A stretch of DNA of 64,000 nt from Phyto melanocephala (GCA_941918925.1 OW799233.1:57751841-57815840); one strand, 5' to 3'; shown: positions 23,493 through 35,400, counted from the first letter of the stretch. Translations and numbers: made by a program. Notes: generated by a model from the letters alone, not told the origin.

Positions 23493-23690
23493 GTATACAT
23501 AAGAACAAATTTTATAATTAAAACTTAAGCATTAATATATAAATCAAACAAAATAATATAAACTTTACATATAAAAATATATAGACATAAATAATCACTC
23601 TATAATAGTGTATAAATAAAATTGTAATAACCAATACTATGAATATATCAAGAAAAATTACTCCCCTAATTTTTCTCTTAGCGGTGAGGG

Positions 23691-24265
23691 TGTAGTGTAC
23701 CTCACAAGTGTCTACTGCACACACATTGCCCACTCTGAAATTCATACATACGACCCAAATTAGAGTAGGGTATGCAATAGATCAAATAACTGTATTTATT
23801 AATTACCTCATATTCACTAGAATGTAGGTCAAGTAATATAGGAATGCATGGAAATGAATACAATGAGAATGCATTCAAACCACATTGAGTGTTTTAATAT
23901 AAATGAGTACATTTACAAATACCAACATTCTGATTGGCTAATACAATTACAGGGAGAGTGAATTTTGATATATTAATGGTACTGATAAAGACAGATAGAA
24001 ATTTATCAATAAGTATAATAAGTTAGAAAGGCTAAGAATTAATTTTAAACTTAGTATATAAGAACCGATAAAATTAAATAAAGATAGACTTAAAGTTATA
24101 ATACTAATTCGGCAACAACTTGCCTCGTGTTTTTAATTGAAGTCTCAACAATAATTCGGCAGTTCCTTTGAACGCCTTACAAATCAGCTGAAACCCTGAC
24201 AGCTAGTAAAAATAACCAAGGGCTATAGGGAACTTACACTACACAACATAAGAAAAACCATTACA
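23691..24265 (+). repeat. 3' LTR of the gypsy-type element
   Basis: Same sequence as the 5' LTR at a constant offset of 4,646 bp. Preceded by a purine-rich tract (gcggtgaggg, 23681-23690) that would prime plus-strand synthesis. Followed by the target duplication CAAT. Confidence 0.93.
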
Positions 24266-24605
24266 CAATTTCATTTTATTCGATGTTTGAAGGACACGGT
24301 TTTTTTTACCTACTCTTGCATTACGAGCTATAACTCACTTGCTAATATTCCGATTTAGCCCATTTTCAATACCAAATAAACCTTGTGTATAGGAAAGATT
24401 CTGTCAAAATTTGAGCAGCCTAGTTTTTTCTGTGCGACCTCTATCGTGCTTTTAACAGACGGACGGGCATAGCTAGATCGTCATCAAATCAAACTTCGAT
24501 TCAGAATATATGTACTTTATGGGGTCTAAAATGGATATTTCGATGTGTTACAAACGCAATTACAAAATGAATATACCCCCACCATTTTTTTGGTGGCGAG
24601 TATAA

Positions 24606-24990
24606 AATAACGCTCATCAATGTACAATGTATCGCAATTATTGCGGCTCTACGCTTCGACGAGATTTTTAAAATGAAGTTTCAGTTTCCTGTGTAACGAA
24701 TAAGAAATTTTTATGGTAGTTCTATACTTCATTAAAATTGTTATTTATAATACGAATACAGAAATTTCATGATAAACTTTCATGCAGGGTAAGGTATAAG
24801 TCGGCGACGGCTCTATTGCAGAAAATTATTTGTCGGCGGCGGTAAGCCGGCTGGAATCTAATCAACTTGGACCTCTTGTTCGTGGTTGCATCACTATTGC
24901 GTGAAAAATTTCAATCTTAAAATTGGTAACAAGATTTTTATATTAAAATTACGCCCTTCATCAAAAATAATTTATAATTTTTTATAGAAA
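24606..24990 (+). promoter_or_regulatory. Upstream region of UQCR-11
   Basis: Contains a GC-rich CGGCGG patch (24801-24860) related to the element at 27013-27336. An acceptor-like aattttttatag (AG at 24986-24987) sits three bases before the ATG, so a 5' UTR exon probably lies upstream. No TATA box is evident. Confidence 0.45.
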
Positions 24991-25639
24991 ATGGCTCTGA
25001 AATACTTTATGAATGGTTTGATTGCTATGCCAGTTGTTCGTGCGGATGATGAAGAAGAATTAGTTGATCCACAAGCATCATTAAGGGTAATATTTCGTAA
25101 TGTTAATTTCTGGGAACAATTCTTGCTTTTATGAAACGGTTGAACAAGTTTACAGTCGAAGGTATAAAGACGGAGTGATATAGCTTGTTATTCTTGTTTA
25201 AAACAAAAGTTTTTGTACAGAGGTATATACTATAAATCATACGCAGAAACAATTTCCAAGTTCCACGGAACTAAAATTGATCCCCAAGATGAGCAAAAAC
25301 TTCAGGTAAATGTTTATCCTGTGGAATAACAAGCTTTTGCGTATCATGTATGGTGCATTGCTGTAGAGTGCAAAACTTTGTTTTTATACGAATAAAAATA
25401 TTTCATAGAGCGAGAATTAACCTTTGGTTTCTATATGTACTCATGTTATATGTTTGTAAATTTAGGAACAATGTCAATCTAAGGGAAACATTGAAGCTCT
25501 TTACAACAAATACCAAGCATGCAACGACCGTGTCAACAGCCGCTCTAAGACCACAGAAACTTGCATGGAAGAACTTTTTGACTATGTCACTGAACTGGAT
25601 CATTGTGTTGCTCACAGTCTTTTCTCTAAATTAAAATAA
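24991..25639 (+). CDS. UQCR-11: Cytochrome b-c1 complex subunit 6, hinge protein (UQCRH family)
   Basis: Small acidic subunit of mitochondrial respiratory complex III, facing the intermembrane space and helping cytochrome c docking to cytochrome c1. Two coding exons, 24991-25086 and 25466-25639 (stop 25637-25639), join in frame to 89 codons, close to the 91 of human UQCRH. Exon 1 is MALKYFMNGLIAMPVVRADD then EEELVDPQASLR; exon 2 begins EQCQSKGNIEALYNKYQACN and ends HCVAHSLFSKLK. Four cysteines (35, 51, 65, 79) match the CHCH-like disulfide pattern. The ELVDP and TCMEELFD.V..LDHCVAH motifs are diagnostic. Splice sites are agg|gtaata and tttag|gaac. A polyadenylation signal (caataaatg) occurs near 25807. 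An exon-like 85-nt segment inside the intron is listed separately. Confidence 0.96.
25221..25305 (+). other. Exon-like segment inside the UQCR-11 intron
   Basis: 85 nt bounded by a pyrimidine-rich acceptor (ttttttgtacag-type, AG at 25219-25220) and donor ttcag|gtaaat (GT at 25306). Inclusion after exon 1 would read AGG TAT ATA CTA TAA, a stop at codon 5, and would shift exon 2. It could be a poison exon or an alternative 5' exon. One other frame is open throughout, and its reading (SYAETISKFHGTKIDPQDEQ) looks protein-like. No known UQCRH domain corresponds to it. Confidence 0.35.
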
Positions 25640-26277
25640 ACTAGTTGTTAGGCTATTAAAGTTAAAAAATAATTAGCTACAGTCAACCTGCTTAAATTCT
25701 TTATGCTAATGATTTAATCAAGGCCCAAATTATATCTAAACAGTAAAGTTGTAAAATTTTATAATTCGACAAATATTACTGTTATTGATATCCTAAATTT
25801 CTTAAGCAATAAATGTAATGCACATTTACGCGGACGTATTTTAGTGTGATTTTAAAATCTTGCTGCTAAATGCGTATAAGAAACGTAAAAGCTAAAGAAA
25901 TTTGCTTCTATAAATTTCAACATTCATTCTGTCGGTCTCATGTAGAAAGGTCCTAACTTGATTATAATTTTACAGAAGTTAAAAACGTAACAAACTGTAT
26001 TATCGTAATATAATTCTTTTTTAAAACTTATTTTTAATATTGCGTTAATTTTTTGTGTATTTGCGTGAAATGTATTGAAATCACTGAAAAACTTGATATC
26101 GTAAAATGTAAGAGTTTGGGCCTTTTTACATACGACCATCGATTTGCAGTTTAAAAACTGTTGTTAAAATTAACCAAAATCATACTTTTTAATTAACGAT
26201 GTATTCTGTTAACAATAATCACAGTATTATTTTGCTTGGCACAGCAACAAAAGTAGAACAGCTGCATTGTCAACACT
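25640..26277. other. 3' flank of UQCR-11
   Basis: 3' UTR to about 25830, then AT-rich DNA without recognised features. Confidence 0.5.
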
Positions 26278-26880
26278 AAGGCGGATTCATACAGGTGAAA
26301 TTATTAGCCCAGCTGATGGGGAGACTATGTCAAAATTGGTTGAATTCATGGTGTAATTACATAAGGTGATAGCGTAAAGGAGAGCGATTTTCGGCTCTCT
26401 TTTTTTATGTATGAAGTTTGACAATTTCCGGAGTTGAAATAATTTTTTTTAGTATGTAGTTTGACATACTCCAGAACACAAAAAAATAGTCAGCTGGGCT
26501 GGCACCGCCACCTGTAGAAGTGTTCCCTGGTTGAATTTGCCTTATTAATGCAGGGAAGGGAAATGTGATTTTGAAATCTGTATTAAACAATTAACTTAAG
26601 TGTACTTTTTTGATAATAAATGTGCTAAATTTATGTATATTTGTTGCTTTTGCTTCATTAATAATGCGTTTCAAACAATTATATCCTTTTTTAAATCAAA
26701 TTTTATTATATTTAATATGTAAAAACAACTTTTCCATCCCTGATATACGAATTGGCCTTGACATAAAACATCACATGAAAAGTTGCTTTGTTGTATCAAT
26801 TCGCCGTTGCATATACCTTATGGATATGCCTTGGTCAACACCACCTGATAATGAATTCGCCTTGATCAAACTCAAGGTAT
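26278..26880. repeat. Cluster of TIR-type MITE sequences
   Basis: 26297-26518 has inverted ends sharing acaggtg and gcccagctga (left gcccagctgatggggagact, right tagtcagctgggctggcacc). A similar sequence occurs in reverse at 31190-31365 (shared tttacgctatcaccttatgt). The outer ends taaggcggattcatacaggt and acctgataatgaattcgcct resemble the CAAGGCGAATTC termini at 49230, so 26280-26873 may be one composite hAT-like element. No clean target duplication was found. Confidence 0.55.
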
Positions 26881-26882
26881 AC

Positions 26883-27450
26883 TAACTCCAGGTTGACGCA
26901 CCATGTATTTTATTGGTACAAAAAACTTCCTAAATGTTAAAATAAAACCTAAAACTGTTGATAAAAGTGGTAGCAAAATGTTAGTAAATAAAAATATTTA
27001 TTATACATACACCAGTGAAACAAGCCAAGGCAAAATTTTCGGCGGCGGAGGCTGAGCAGTTTTTCAGCAGCGGCGGCTATAACAAATTGAAATCGGCGGC
27101 TCAAAATTTTAAAGTGACGTCACTAATAAATTTAAAGAAAAACCTAACGGTAATATTTTACTAAATTTTTCATCTCTGTTTCGAAGAAAAATTTCTTTTT
27201 GAGTCGACTGAAGCTAATCAAAACGGCGGCTTTCTTGAGCCGTTTTAAGCCGACGAAAATGGCGGCGGCGTGGACATTGAAAAAAATCTCGGCGGCGATG
27301 CGCCGTCGGCTCTGAGCCGGTCAACTCTTTTCACTGATATACACATCTACTAAAAAAAAGTTTGTAAACGAACAAAAAAAGGTAAACAAATTTGGTAATA
27401 GATATGCAAAAAAAAAAGCTCATTTGTGGACTTAAGTCTACCTGGAGTTA
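26883..27450. mobile_element. TIR element with TAACTCCAGGT ends, interrupted by a hAT-like insertion
   Basis: Left taactccaggttgacgcacc and right gtctacctggagtta are imperfect inverted repeats, flanked by ATAC on both sides (26879-26882, 27451-27454). A one-sided relative (gcgtctacctggagtta) occurs at 32191-32207. No protein is encoded. The family was not identified. Confidence 0.6.
27013..27336. mobile_element. CGG-rich hAT-like MITE
   Basis: Ends cagtgaaa and ttcactg; flanked by 8-bp near-duplicates acatacac and atatacac (27005-27012, 27337-27344). The interior holds about a dozen ggcggc or gccg motifs (for example cggcggcggaggctgag and ccgtcggctctgagccgg), strikingly GC-rich against the AT-rich surroundings. 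A related fragment lies at 24795-24860. Confidence 0.7.
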
Positions 27451-28002
27451 ATACACTCTGCATCAACCTAAAGAAGGTTTCACACAGGTGAACATATTAC
27501 CAGGGATGTCACCCCAAAAATAATTTTCCTACCAAATTTTCTCTAAAATAATTCTCAAATTTCCAAGTAAATATTCAATGATTAAAAACATGAAAAAAAT
27601 ATTTTAAAGTAAAAAAAGGAGATAAAAAATACTGCTAAAACTATACAATTTATCTAAATGAATATCTGTTTGCTACGAAATACTTATTACGATCAATTTG
27701 TATTTCAGATTTTAAAAGTGTTTTATAGTTTCCAACTACATATATTAGTTTTTGTATTCAAACAAAAGAGTCACAAAGTCTAACGGCCACATGCATAAAA
27801 AATAGTTATTTTATGGTTATAGTGTACAATAGTTATTAAAAGCTTTTTGTATTATAAACGTACAGTAATACTTTTATAGTTATTAATTGTTTGTAGTGAT
27901 TTAATTACTATGTATGGCAACTCTTTTTATATATATAGTTATCATTTTCTTGTCAGTGGTGCTCATACTATGAGATTTACCCGGTTATCAAGTCAAGGTA
28001 AA
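27451..28002. other. AT-rich DNA
   Basis: No gene or repeat structure recognised. Confidence 0.5.
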
Positions 28003-28859
28003 TCTATATTAATAAAAGTGATACTCTGTGTGTGTGTGTGTTAGCTATAGACTCTGAAACTGTAAAACCGATCGGGCTCAAACTTTGGTAAGTTGTTGTA
28101 CACATACCAGGGAGTATTTATGGGTGAAAAAAAGTGGGCGGCGCCACGCCCATAAAAAATTACTTATCAGTTTTAGCTACTTGCACTTGACCGATTTTTC
28201 TGAAACTTTGCACCCATATCGAGCTGTCATGACTAAATAATTTCGTGATAAGAAAAGTGGGCGGGGCCACGCCCCTAAAAAAGTTTTAATGTTGAGGTAC
28301 TTGCACTGAACCGATTTTTCTGAAACTGTACACACATATTAAGCTGTCGTGACTTTATAATTCCGTGATTAAGAAAGTGGGCGGGGCCACGCCCATAAAA
28401 AAGTAGTTATCAGTTTTAGCTACTTGCACTGGACCGAATTTTCTGAAATTTTGCAAACATTCTGAGCTATCATGACTTTACACTTTCGTCATTAGAAAAG
28501 TGGGCAGTGCCACGCCCATTAAAAAAAGGTATCATTTTGAGGTACTTGCACTGGACCGATTTTTCTGAAACTTTGCACACATATTGAGTTGTCACAACTA
28601 TACAGTTTCGTATTTAGAAAAGTGCGCAGTGCCACGCCCATAAAAAAGGTATCATATTAAGTTACTTGCACTGGACCGATTTTTCTGACACTTTGCACAC
28701 ATATTGAGCTGTCATGACTATATAATTTAGTGATTAGAAAAGTGGGCAGGGCTAGGTTTATTAAAAAAGTTTTTAGCCTTGCACTTGATTTTCGATTAAA
28801 ATTTAGAATGCGATTAAAATTCATGGAGGGGCGTAGCAACGCGCGCCGGGCTTTTCTAG
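28003..28859 (+). mobile_element. Non-autonomous Helitron with intact termini and internal tandem repeat
   Basis: Begins TC (tctatattaataaaagtgat) and ends cgcgcgccgggcttttctag, that is a GC-rich palindromic segment followed by CTAG, with A before and T after, the rolling-circle signature A^T. The interior has five copies of a unit of about 122 bp marked by ccacgcccat (near 28145, 28269, 28389, 28510, 28635) and ggaccgatttttctgaaact. No Rep/helicase is encoded. The terminal and internal sequence matches the helicase-bearing relic at 15185-15832. Confidence 0.87.
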
Positions 28860-29216
28860 TTTTTTTTTATAAAAATGAAGCACAAAAAGAACGTCGAAAA
28901 AATTAATGTATATAACTTTTGTATAAAAAAAAGTTTGAGCGAAAACACATGCATATTAATTTAATTTTTTTAGAAAAAACTGTTGTAAATTTCACCATTT
29001 TAAGATTATCCTTTAGTTTACTTCATTAAGTCAATTGAATACTATGAATTCACACCTAAAGTTATTTACAACAGAGCTTTCACACATTCAATTTTAAGAA
29101 CATTTGTTGATAAAAATGTTTTTACTTTATGCTTTTAACTTAAAAATATCATATTGTACCAAAACTTGAAAAGATTAAATAGACTAACAAACCTACCTAG
29201 TTGCACTTAACTTACG
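28860..29216. other. AT-rich DNA
   Basis: Nothing recognised. Confidence 0.5.
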
Positions 29217-29480
29217 GTCCACACCAGCCATCGATTTGTATGAAAAATTAAAATCGCTGCTGTCGATGTTTTGTTCAAACAGCGTTATCAGAACATATGT
29301 TTGAACAATGATGTCTGACATTAAAAGGCATTTTGATTATGAAATAAAGAGACTACACATAAAAAAGCAACAAAATACACTCTATACGTTTTCTCCATAT
29401 CAAAGAACATAAACAATTTTTTGACAGTTGCTCTGCCCACGTTTTGTTCTTGTCTGAACAAATCGATGGCTCGTGTAGAC
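29217..29480. mobile_element. MITE with AGCCATCGATTTGT inverted ends
   Basis: Left gtccacaccagccatcgatt and right aatcgatggctcgtgtagac are inverted repeats of about 22 bp with two mismatches. The 220-bp centre is non-coding. A diverged copy lies at about 13250-13510. No target duplication was recognised. Confidence 0.7.
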
Positions 29481-29666
29481 GTGAAGTAAATTAAAACAAA
29501 TTACAATGTTTGGTCCGATCAGACCAAGCTGGCATCGCTGTTTATCAGCCCAGCCAAGCCGAATTCTTATTCCCCTTTCTGATTAGGCAAGTCTCTTGCG
29601 CAAAATAGTTTTTTATTTTCTTCAGACACAGCAATTAACTTGCCCAAGTTTCGTTTTCTTTTACTT

Positions 29667-30296
29667 ATTATACCCTTCACACAGCGAATAAGGGTATATA
29701 TAGGTTTGTCATTTCGTGTGAAATTTCTACAATTTTCATTTCTGACCCCATAAAGTATATAATTTCTGAGAGCTTATGAATAGAGGAATCGATTTAGCTC
29801 TGTAAGACTGTCCGTCTGTCCGTGAGTATATTGAAATCAATTTTTTGAAGCCCTCTGACATAGCCTGGACCTGGTAATAAAATATCAGAAATTTTCGGGA
29901 GAACATCGTTATTGAAAATCAGAAACATCGGTACATAAACAACTGAGACGTGATCAAAAAACCACAACCACCTCGTTTTTTTTCACAACGACAACATACA
30001 ACACATTCATACAAACGTGATATACTAGTTAGAGTGAACGTGGCATCGAATCCCAGCTGAGCCAAAATTTTTTTTTTTTAATTTTTATATTATTTATATT
30101 TGTATTGTTTTTTTTTTTATTTTTTTTAATCATCCATACGTAAACTCAATTTATAATGTATGTATGTATGTTTTTTTATGTATGTATGTACGTATTTTAT
30201 ATGAGATAAATGGTGAAATCAACAATTGTTATTGCATGACTACACGTTGTGAAGGGTATATAAGATACGGCACGGCCGAATATAGCACTCTTGTTT
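29667..30296 (-). mobile_element. Mini-me-like interspersed repeat (copy 4)
   Basis: Starts ttatacccttcacacagcga, contains the GTCY-type stretch actgtccgtctgtccgtga (about 29807-29826), and ends ggcacggccgaatatagcac then tcttgtttt, inverse to copies 2 and 10. Non-coding. Confidence 0.65.
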
Positions 30297-30718
30297 TATT
30301 TAATTTTTTGACATTTCTTATTTGTTTTTGGTTTCTCAATCAAAAACTTGCTTGTACTTGCCGAGTACAGGCAAGCGTGCACTCAAATATGAGAAATTGT
30401 CTTCTTCTTAACCCGACCTTACCCCTTTTTTCTATAAACACAAGATTAGAGCAAGTCTCTTACGCAAAAGACTTGTCTAATCTGAGAGGGGTGATACAGG
30501 CTCTTGATTAATTCATACAGGTGAAATTATCAGCCCAGCTGATGGGGAGGCATTATATCAGAATTTGTTAAATTCGCCTTGATTTCATGAATTAGAGCAG
30601 AGATGGTAAAGGGTATAAAAAGTTACAATATAAACTCTCTCTCTCTCTCTCTCTCTCTGCGCTATCACATTACGTGATTACACCATGTAGCAAGGCATAT
30701 CCAGTTTAGGCCACAATC
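30297..30718. repeat. Degenerate repeats and (CT)n microsatellite
   Basis: 30345-30370 (acttgcttgtacttgccgag) resembles part of the MITE at 48802-49199. 30505-30560 resembles the MITE cluster at 26290. A (CT)n run spans about 30634-30658. No gene. Confidence 0.5.
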
Positions 30719-31828
30719 AGCGTTGACGTTTCGGTTACTTTTAGCCGAAATTGGTTACTTTTTTTTCTGTTGTGTAGATGTGTCCTTTTTTTTGATTTTG
30801 GTTACTTCTCACTAAAATTTTAATATGTATGTATATACATCATGCATTTGATATGCCGATTTTTCAAATCGCGCTTCAAAATATGTATGTTTTACATTGC
30901 AATGAAGTAGCAAGTATGCAAGAAAGTAGCCTATCAAGCTTGCAAAAACATAAAATTAAAAAAGATATACAACAGTTTTACATTGAACTTTTAAAGGAAA
31001 TTCTTCGATTTTTTAAGAACAGATTTTAAAAATCTTGAGATAATTACACCAAATAAAGTTTTAAGTAGTTCAGAGATAAGTTTAGAACCTTTGTTATTAT
31101 CATTCCCAAATTTAACAGGTGTATTATTTTAGACAGTGATATAAGTATTGTTGAGTTTTGGGATAAAGTGTCCAAACAGGGTACACTTATACAAGGTGGC
31201 AGTGCCAGCCCAGCTGACTATTTTTTTTGTGTTCTGCAGTATGTCAAACTACATATTTAAAAAAATGATTTCAACTCCGGAAATTGTCAAACTGCGTACA
31301 TAAAAAAGAGAGACACAAATAGCTCTTCTTTACGCTATCACCTTATGTAATTACACCATGTGTCAAACATAAAAATGCAATGAACGAAAAATTTTTCGAA
31401 GAACTTATTTATTTTGTTCAAAACCTAATGTTTTGCCACAGAGTTCAGCTGCTGCAGAAAGAATTTTTTCACTGCTTAGTTTGATAAAAAACAAATTTAG
31501 CAATAAGCTTGAATTCTAAACAATTAACAATTTTATGCAATCAAAAGAATTGCGCAAGAAATGTCTACCAAAATTTTGTTTTAAAAACTTTTAAAATTTT
31601 ATTTTTCTCAACATAGTATGAATTTTAAATTTGTCGATCTCTAAAAAATCGCTTTATGCATATATATTTTTAATTCTATTTAGTTTTTTTGCATCAAATA
31701 TGAAATAAAATAAAAAAAACATATATAATAATATCAAAATAATATTTGATTTTGGTTATTTTTTTCCTCAATTGGTTACATTTTTAAGACCATTTGGTTA
31801 TAAAATTTTTTTGGTTGTGTCAACACTG
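30719..31828 (+). mobile_element. Decayed hAT transposon with transposase remnants
   Basis: Ends cagcgttgac and gtcaacactg, flanked by gccacaat and accacaat (7 of 8 match). 30830-31190 keeps the middle of a hAT transposase (LLKEILRFFKNRF and SDISIVEFWDKVSK with stops between). After a MITE insertion at about 31190-31365 comes 31435-31520, encoding SSAAAERIFSLLSLIKNKFS, the C-terminal hAT dimerisation signature. Multiple stops and frameshifts: dead element. Confidence 0.8.
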
Positions 31829-32330
31829 ACCACAATACAAGTCGTACGACATTTCAAAAATTGGTGCAGAATGAACAAAGTAGAATAGTGTAAAATCAAA
31901 TTGCAAGCAGTAAAATGAAACATAAGAGAAAATCGTTTTAAAAATAGAACATTTTATAAGATCATACGTGTATATTCATGTATTCGTTGGTAAACACATT
32001 AGAGGTATACAGCTAATCGTTGTTTTGTTTATGCATTTTTCTTTCCAAATGTCAAAATTTGTTTACCATTTTTTGTTCTTTTACATACCTTGTTTTTATT
32101 TACTAACATTTTGCTACTTGTATATATCAACTGTTTAAGTGTTTGCTTTGACATTTGGGAAGTTTCCTGTAGCAACAAAATACACGGTGCGTCTACCTGG
32201 AGTTAAAAAAACAACATGTATTAATTTTTGATTGTGTTACATAGAGTAGAAGACATTGGTTTGTTGCTTCTGTAGTTTTTCTAAAACTACAAACACCATA
32301 AATTGTTTTATTTATATAAAAGAAAAGGAA
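31829..32330. other. AT-rich DNA
   Basis: Apart from the one-sided TIR-like sequence at 32191-32207 nothing is recognised. Confidence 0.5.
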
Positions 32331-32468
32331 TAGGTTAGGTTAGGTTGGTTAGGTTGAAAAGGAGGGGTATAAAAGCCCAAACCCATGACAGGTATGCACT
32401 TATGCCCAGTTGGCATGCTGTGCGCTCCATATGGAAATCGGAATTCCCAAACAAAAACCATAAACGGA

Positions 32469-35400
32469 CTAGTTCAAGAACCCAGTCCCTTCAATGTAAC
32501 GCCTTATGGATCTCCAGTTCAAGTTCCCCAGGTATTCCAAGTTCCAAGTATCCACTGTAAAATTTTCACGCCTAATATGCCCAAACGCAGGACAATGACA
32601 GAGGTAGTGTACAAAAGTCTCATCCTCTTCCTCGCATGCTCTACATGTTGTCCCCTCAGATAATCTCATGCGAGCTAGATGAGTTCTCAACTCCGTATGA
32701 CCTGTAATTACACTGGTTAGTTTTCTAAGTGTAGGTCTACTTAGTCTCAGAATCTCCTTTGATTTCCCAAGATTTAGGTCACCCCATAGTGTTCTTATCA
32801 CCTTACCGACATCACTGCTTTGCCATTTTCTGACATGTTCCTCCATCGCCCAATGTTTAAGTTCATCTTTAAATCGTTTAAGGGGTTTGGCGTTCTCCAA
32901 AGTTATAGTACTCAGAAGAGCTCCTATTTTGGATAATTTGTCGGCTTTTTCGTTTCCGATCAGCCCGTGATGGCTTGGTATCCATATTATCTCCAGATGT
33001 TCACAATTTGCATGTGAGTTTATCTCATTCTGCATTGCAAAACGTTCCGGGATTCAACTTTCTCCTTTCTCAATGTCCTTATCACTGATTGGCTATCCGT
33101 AAAGATACGAATCGGGGTTTCGCTATTCGTTTCCTTTATCCATTTAATTCCTTCCGTAATCGCCATGATTTCAGCCTGAAAAATAGTGTAGTGATCTGGT
33201 AGACGGAAGTATTTGCTTCTATTTCGGCTTATGTCGTATAAGCCCATTCCAATTTGGTCACCAATATTTGAACCGTCTGTATAAAGATCGATTCCATGGG
33301 TGTTTCCCATCTTGATTATCTCATCCCATTCTCCCTCTTCCGGTATTATGGTGATGCAGTTAGTATTCTCATATCTCATCGGGATTTTATCACATGTTAA
33401 TTCCGTAACATTTTCCATCGGTAAGATATCCGTTATTCTTTGGTATCTGGTCTTATGTTCTCTGATAAGCCACTCATCTATTGCCATTAATCTTGTGGCA
33501 GCTAAGGCCGCTTCATATTTTACCTGTATCTCAATTGGCCAAATAGATAATATATTCTCAATGGCCATTGTCGATGTGGTCCTTATGGCGCCGCAAATAC
33601 TAATGCAGCACTGTCTGTGAATCTTTTGAAGAGGTTTTATTTATATTCACCTTCTTCTCTAAGGATGTCCACCACACTAACGAAGCATACGTAATTGTAG
33701 GCCGCAGTACACTTGTATATAGCCAATGTGTCAGCCTTGGGCTTAAGCCCCATTTTGAGCCTATCACTCTTCTGCAGAGGGCCCATATTCTTTGAGCTTT
33801 TTCCACTTTACATTCAATGTGGTCCTTCCAGGATAGTCTCCAATCAAGTACTATTCCTAGGTATTTGACCTTCTTATCAATCTTAATTGTCTTATTCCGA
33901 AAGATGGGATAGCTATTCACCGGTATCTTCCTCTTTCTCGTAAACAAACAGATTTCAGTCTTTTCCGGGTTGACATTGAGCCCTCGCTCCTTTGCCCAGT
34001 TATAGGATATATTCAAAGCCTCCATTGCTCTCATACATAAATAATTTGGATTCGTCCCCCTGATCAGTATCGCAACATCATCTGCGTAACAGATAGGCTT
34101 GAATCCCTCGTTCGATAGAGTCCTCAGTAGACTATGTATGGTAGTTACCCATAATAATGGAGATAAAATACCTCCCTGCCGGGTTCCTCGACATAATTTG
34201 TCCCTTCTTCTTACTCCATTTGCCTCACAATTTATCCATCTGTTCCTTAACATATTGCTAATCCATGCAATTAAGACATGGCTTAACCCTAAGTTTTCCA
34301 AGGAACCGATAAGACTCGAGGTAATTACGTAATTGAAAGCTCCTTCTATGTCTATGAATACGCCCATGGTATACACACCCAGGTCAAAGGATCTTTCTAT
34401 ATGATAAACAACTTCCTTAAGAGCAGTCTCAGTAGATCTGCCCTTGATATAGGCGTGTTGTCCGAATTTCATTGAATCGCCTGGTAATCGTCTTCTGAAC
34501 ATTCCATCGACGATACGCTCCATGATTTTCAATAAGAATGATGTTAAGCTTATGGGTCTATAAGCTTTAGGATTTGCGTAATTTTCCTTCCCTGGTTTAG
34601 GTATGAAAACGACTCTCGCCTCCCTCCATTCCACAGGGGTATACGCATATTTTAGGCAAGCAGTAAAAATGTTCGCCAGCCTTATATCAATTAGGTCAAT
34701 GCTTCTTTGTAGGAGAGCCGGAAAAATACCGTCCGGCCCTGGTGCCTTATATGGCAAGAAACTATTTACCGCCTCTCTGACCATCTTTGCGGTTATAATT
34801 ATGAGCGTCGTGGCACTACGGTCATGGGGGTGTGGTATTTCTCCGTCATCCGCCATTTCCGTTTGGAAGTGTGCCTCTATCAGTATTCCTAGTGTCTCCT
34901 CCATCGTCTCTGACCTTTTCCCGTTCGAGTCAAAGAGGGTTTCCGGTTGGGTGTGGGTTTTCGATAGGAATTTCTTAATTCTAGAAACGTCATTCACGCT
35001 GTACACCTGATTACAGAAAAGCCTCCAGGATCTGCGTTTGGCGATTCTTATTGCTTTGTTGTATATTCTGAGCTTTTCACTGTATACTGATTGTTTCTTT
35101 CGATAGGCTCTTTTAAAATAGCCTTCGGGTTTTTTCCTGAGATTAATCAGTTCACCTGTCATCCAGGGCTTTTCTCTTGGGGTTCGTCTTTGTCGGAGTG
35201 GACAATGCTCCTCAAAAGTTTCCTTAAAATCGGCAGTCAGTCTTCCCACCATCGAATCTATCGTGTCCAGATTGACATCCGGTTCCGGATAAGTTTCGAG
35301 TTTATGTTGAAGACTTAACCTAAAATTTGGCCAGTATGTTCTGGCCTTATTTCTAAAAGTCACCGGTTCCGGTGGCGGATGAGTTAAGGTCATAAAAATA

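Larger units (their letters stand above)
19045..24265 (+). mobile_element. Ty3/gypsy-type LTR retrotransposon, complete but rearranged
   Basis: 5,221 bp with 575-bp LTRs (TG...CA), flanked by a 4-bp duplication CAAT. The LTRs look identical by eye along their length, implying a recent insertion. Internal order is primer site, degenerate 19-bp-type tandem repeats, a small membrane-protein ORF, a second small ORF, then pieces of pol in non-canonical order and an intact-looking integrase. No complete gag, protease, RT palm or RNase H is present, so the element must have relied on proteins from a relative. Confidence 0.92.
18740..24605 (+). mobile_element. Mini-me-like repeat (copy 3), split by a gypsy element
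   Basis: 18740-19044 and 24266-24605 join into a single repeat: the left half ends ..catttggacacaat and the right half resumes caatttcattttattcgatg, exactly as in uninterrupted copies near 59800 and 62450. The right half holds the GTCY-type motif (acagacggacgggcatagct) and the terminal hairpin accatttttttggtggcgag followed by tataaaat. The 5' terminus of this copy is missing. Confidence 0.7.

Noticed and set aside
32336..32356. Two or three ttaggtt units resembling the arthropod telomere repeat
   Set aside because: Diptera generally lack TTAGG telomeres and the sequence sits at the 3' tail of the LOA element, so it is read as the element's tail.
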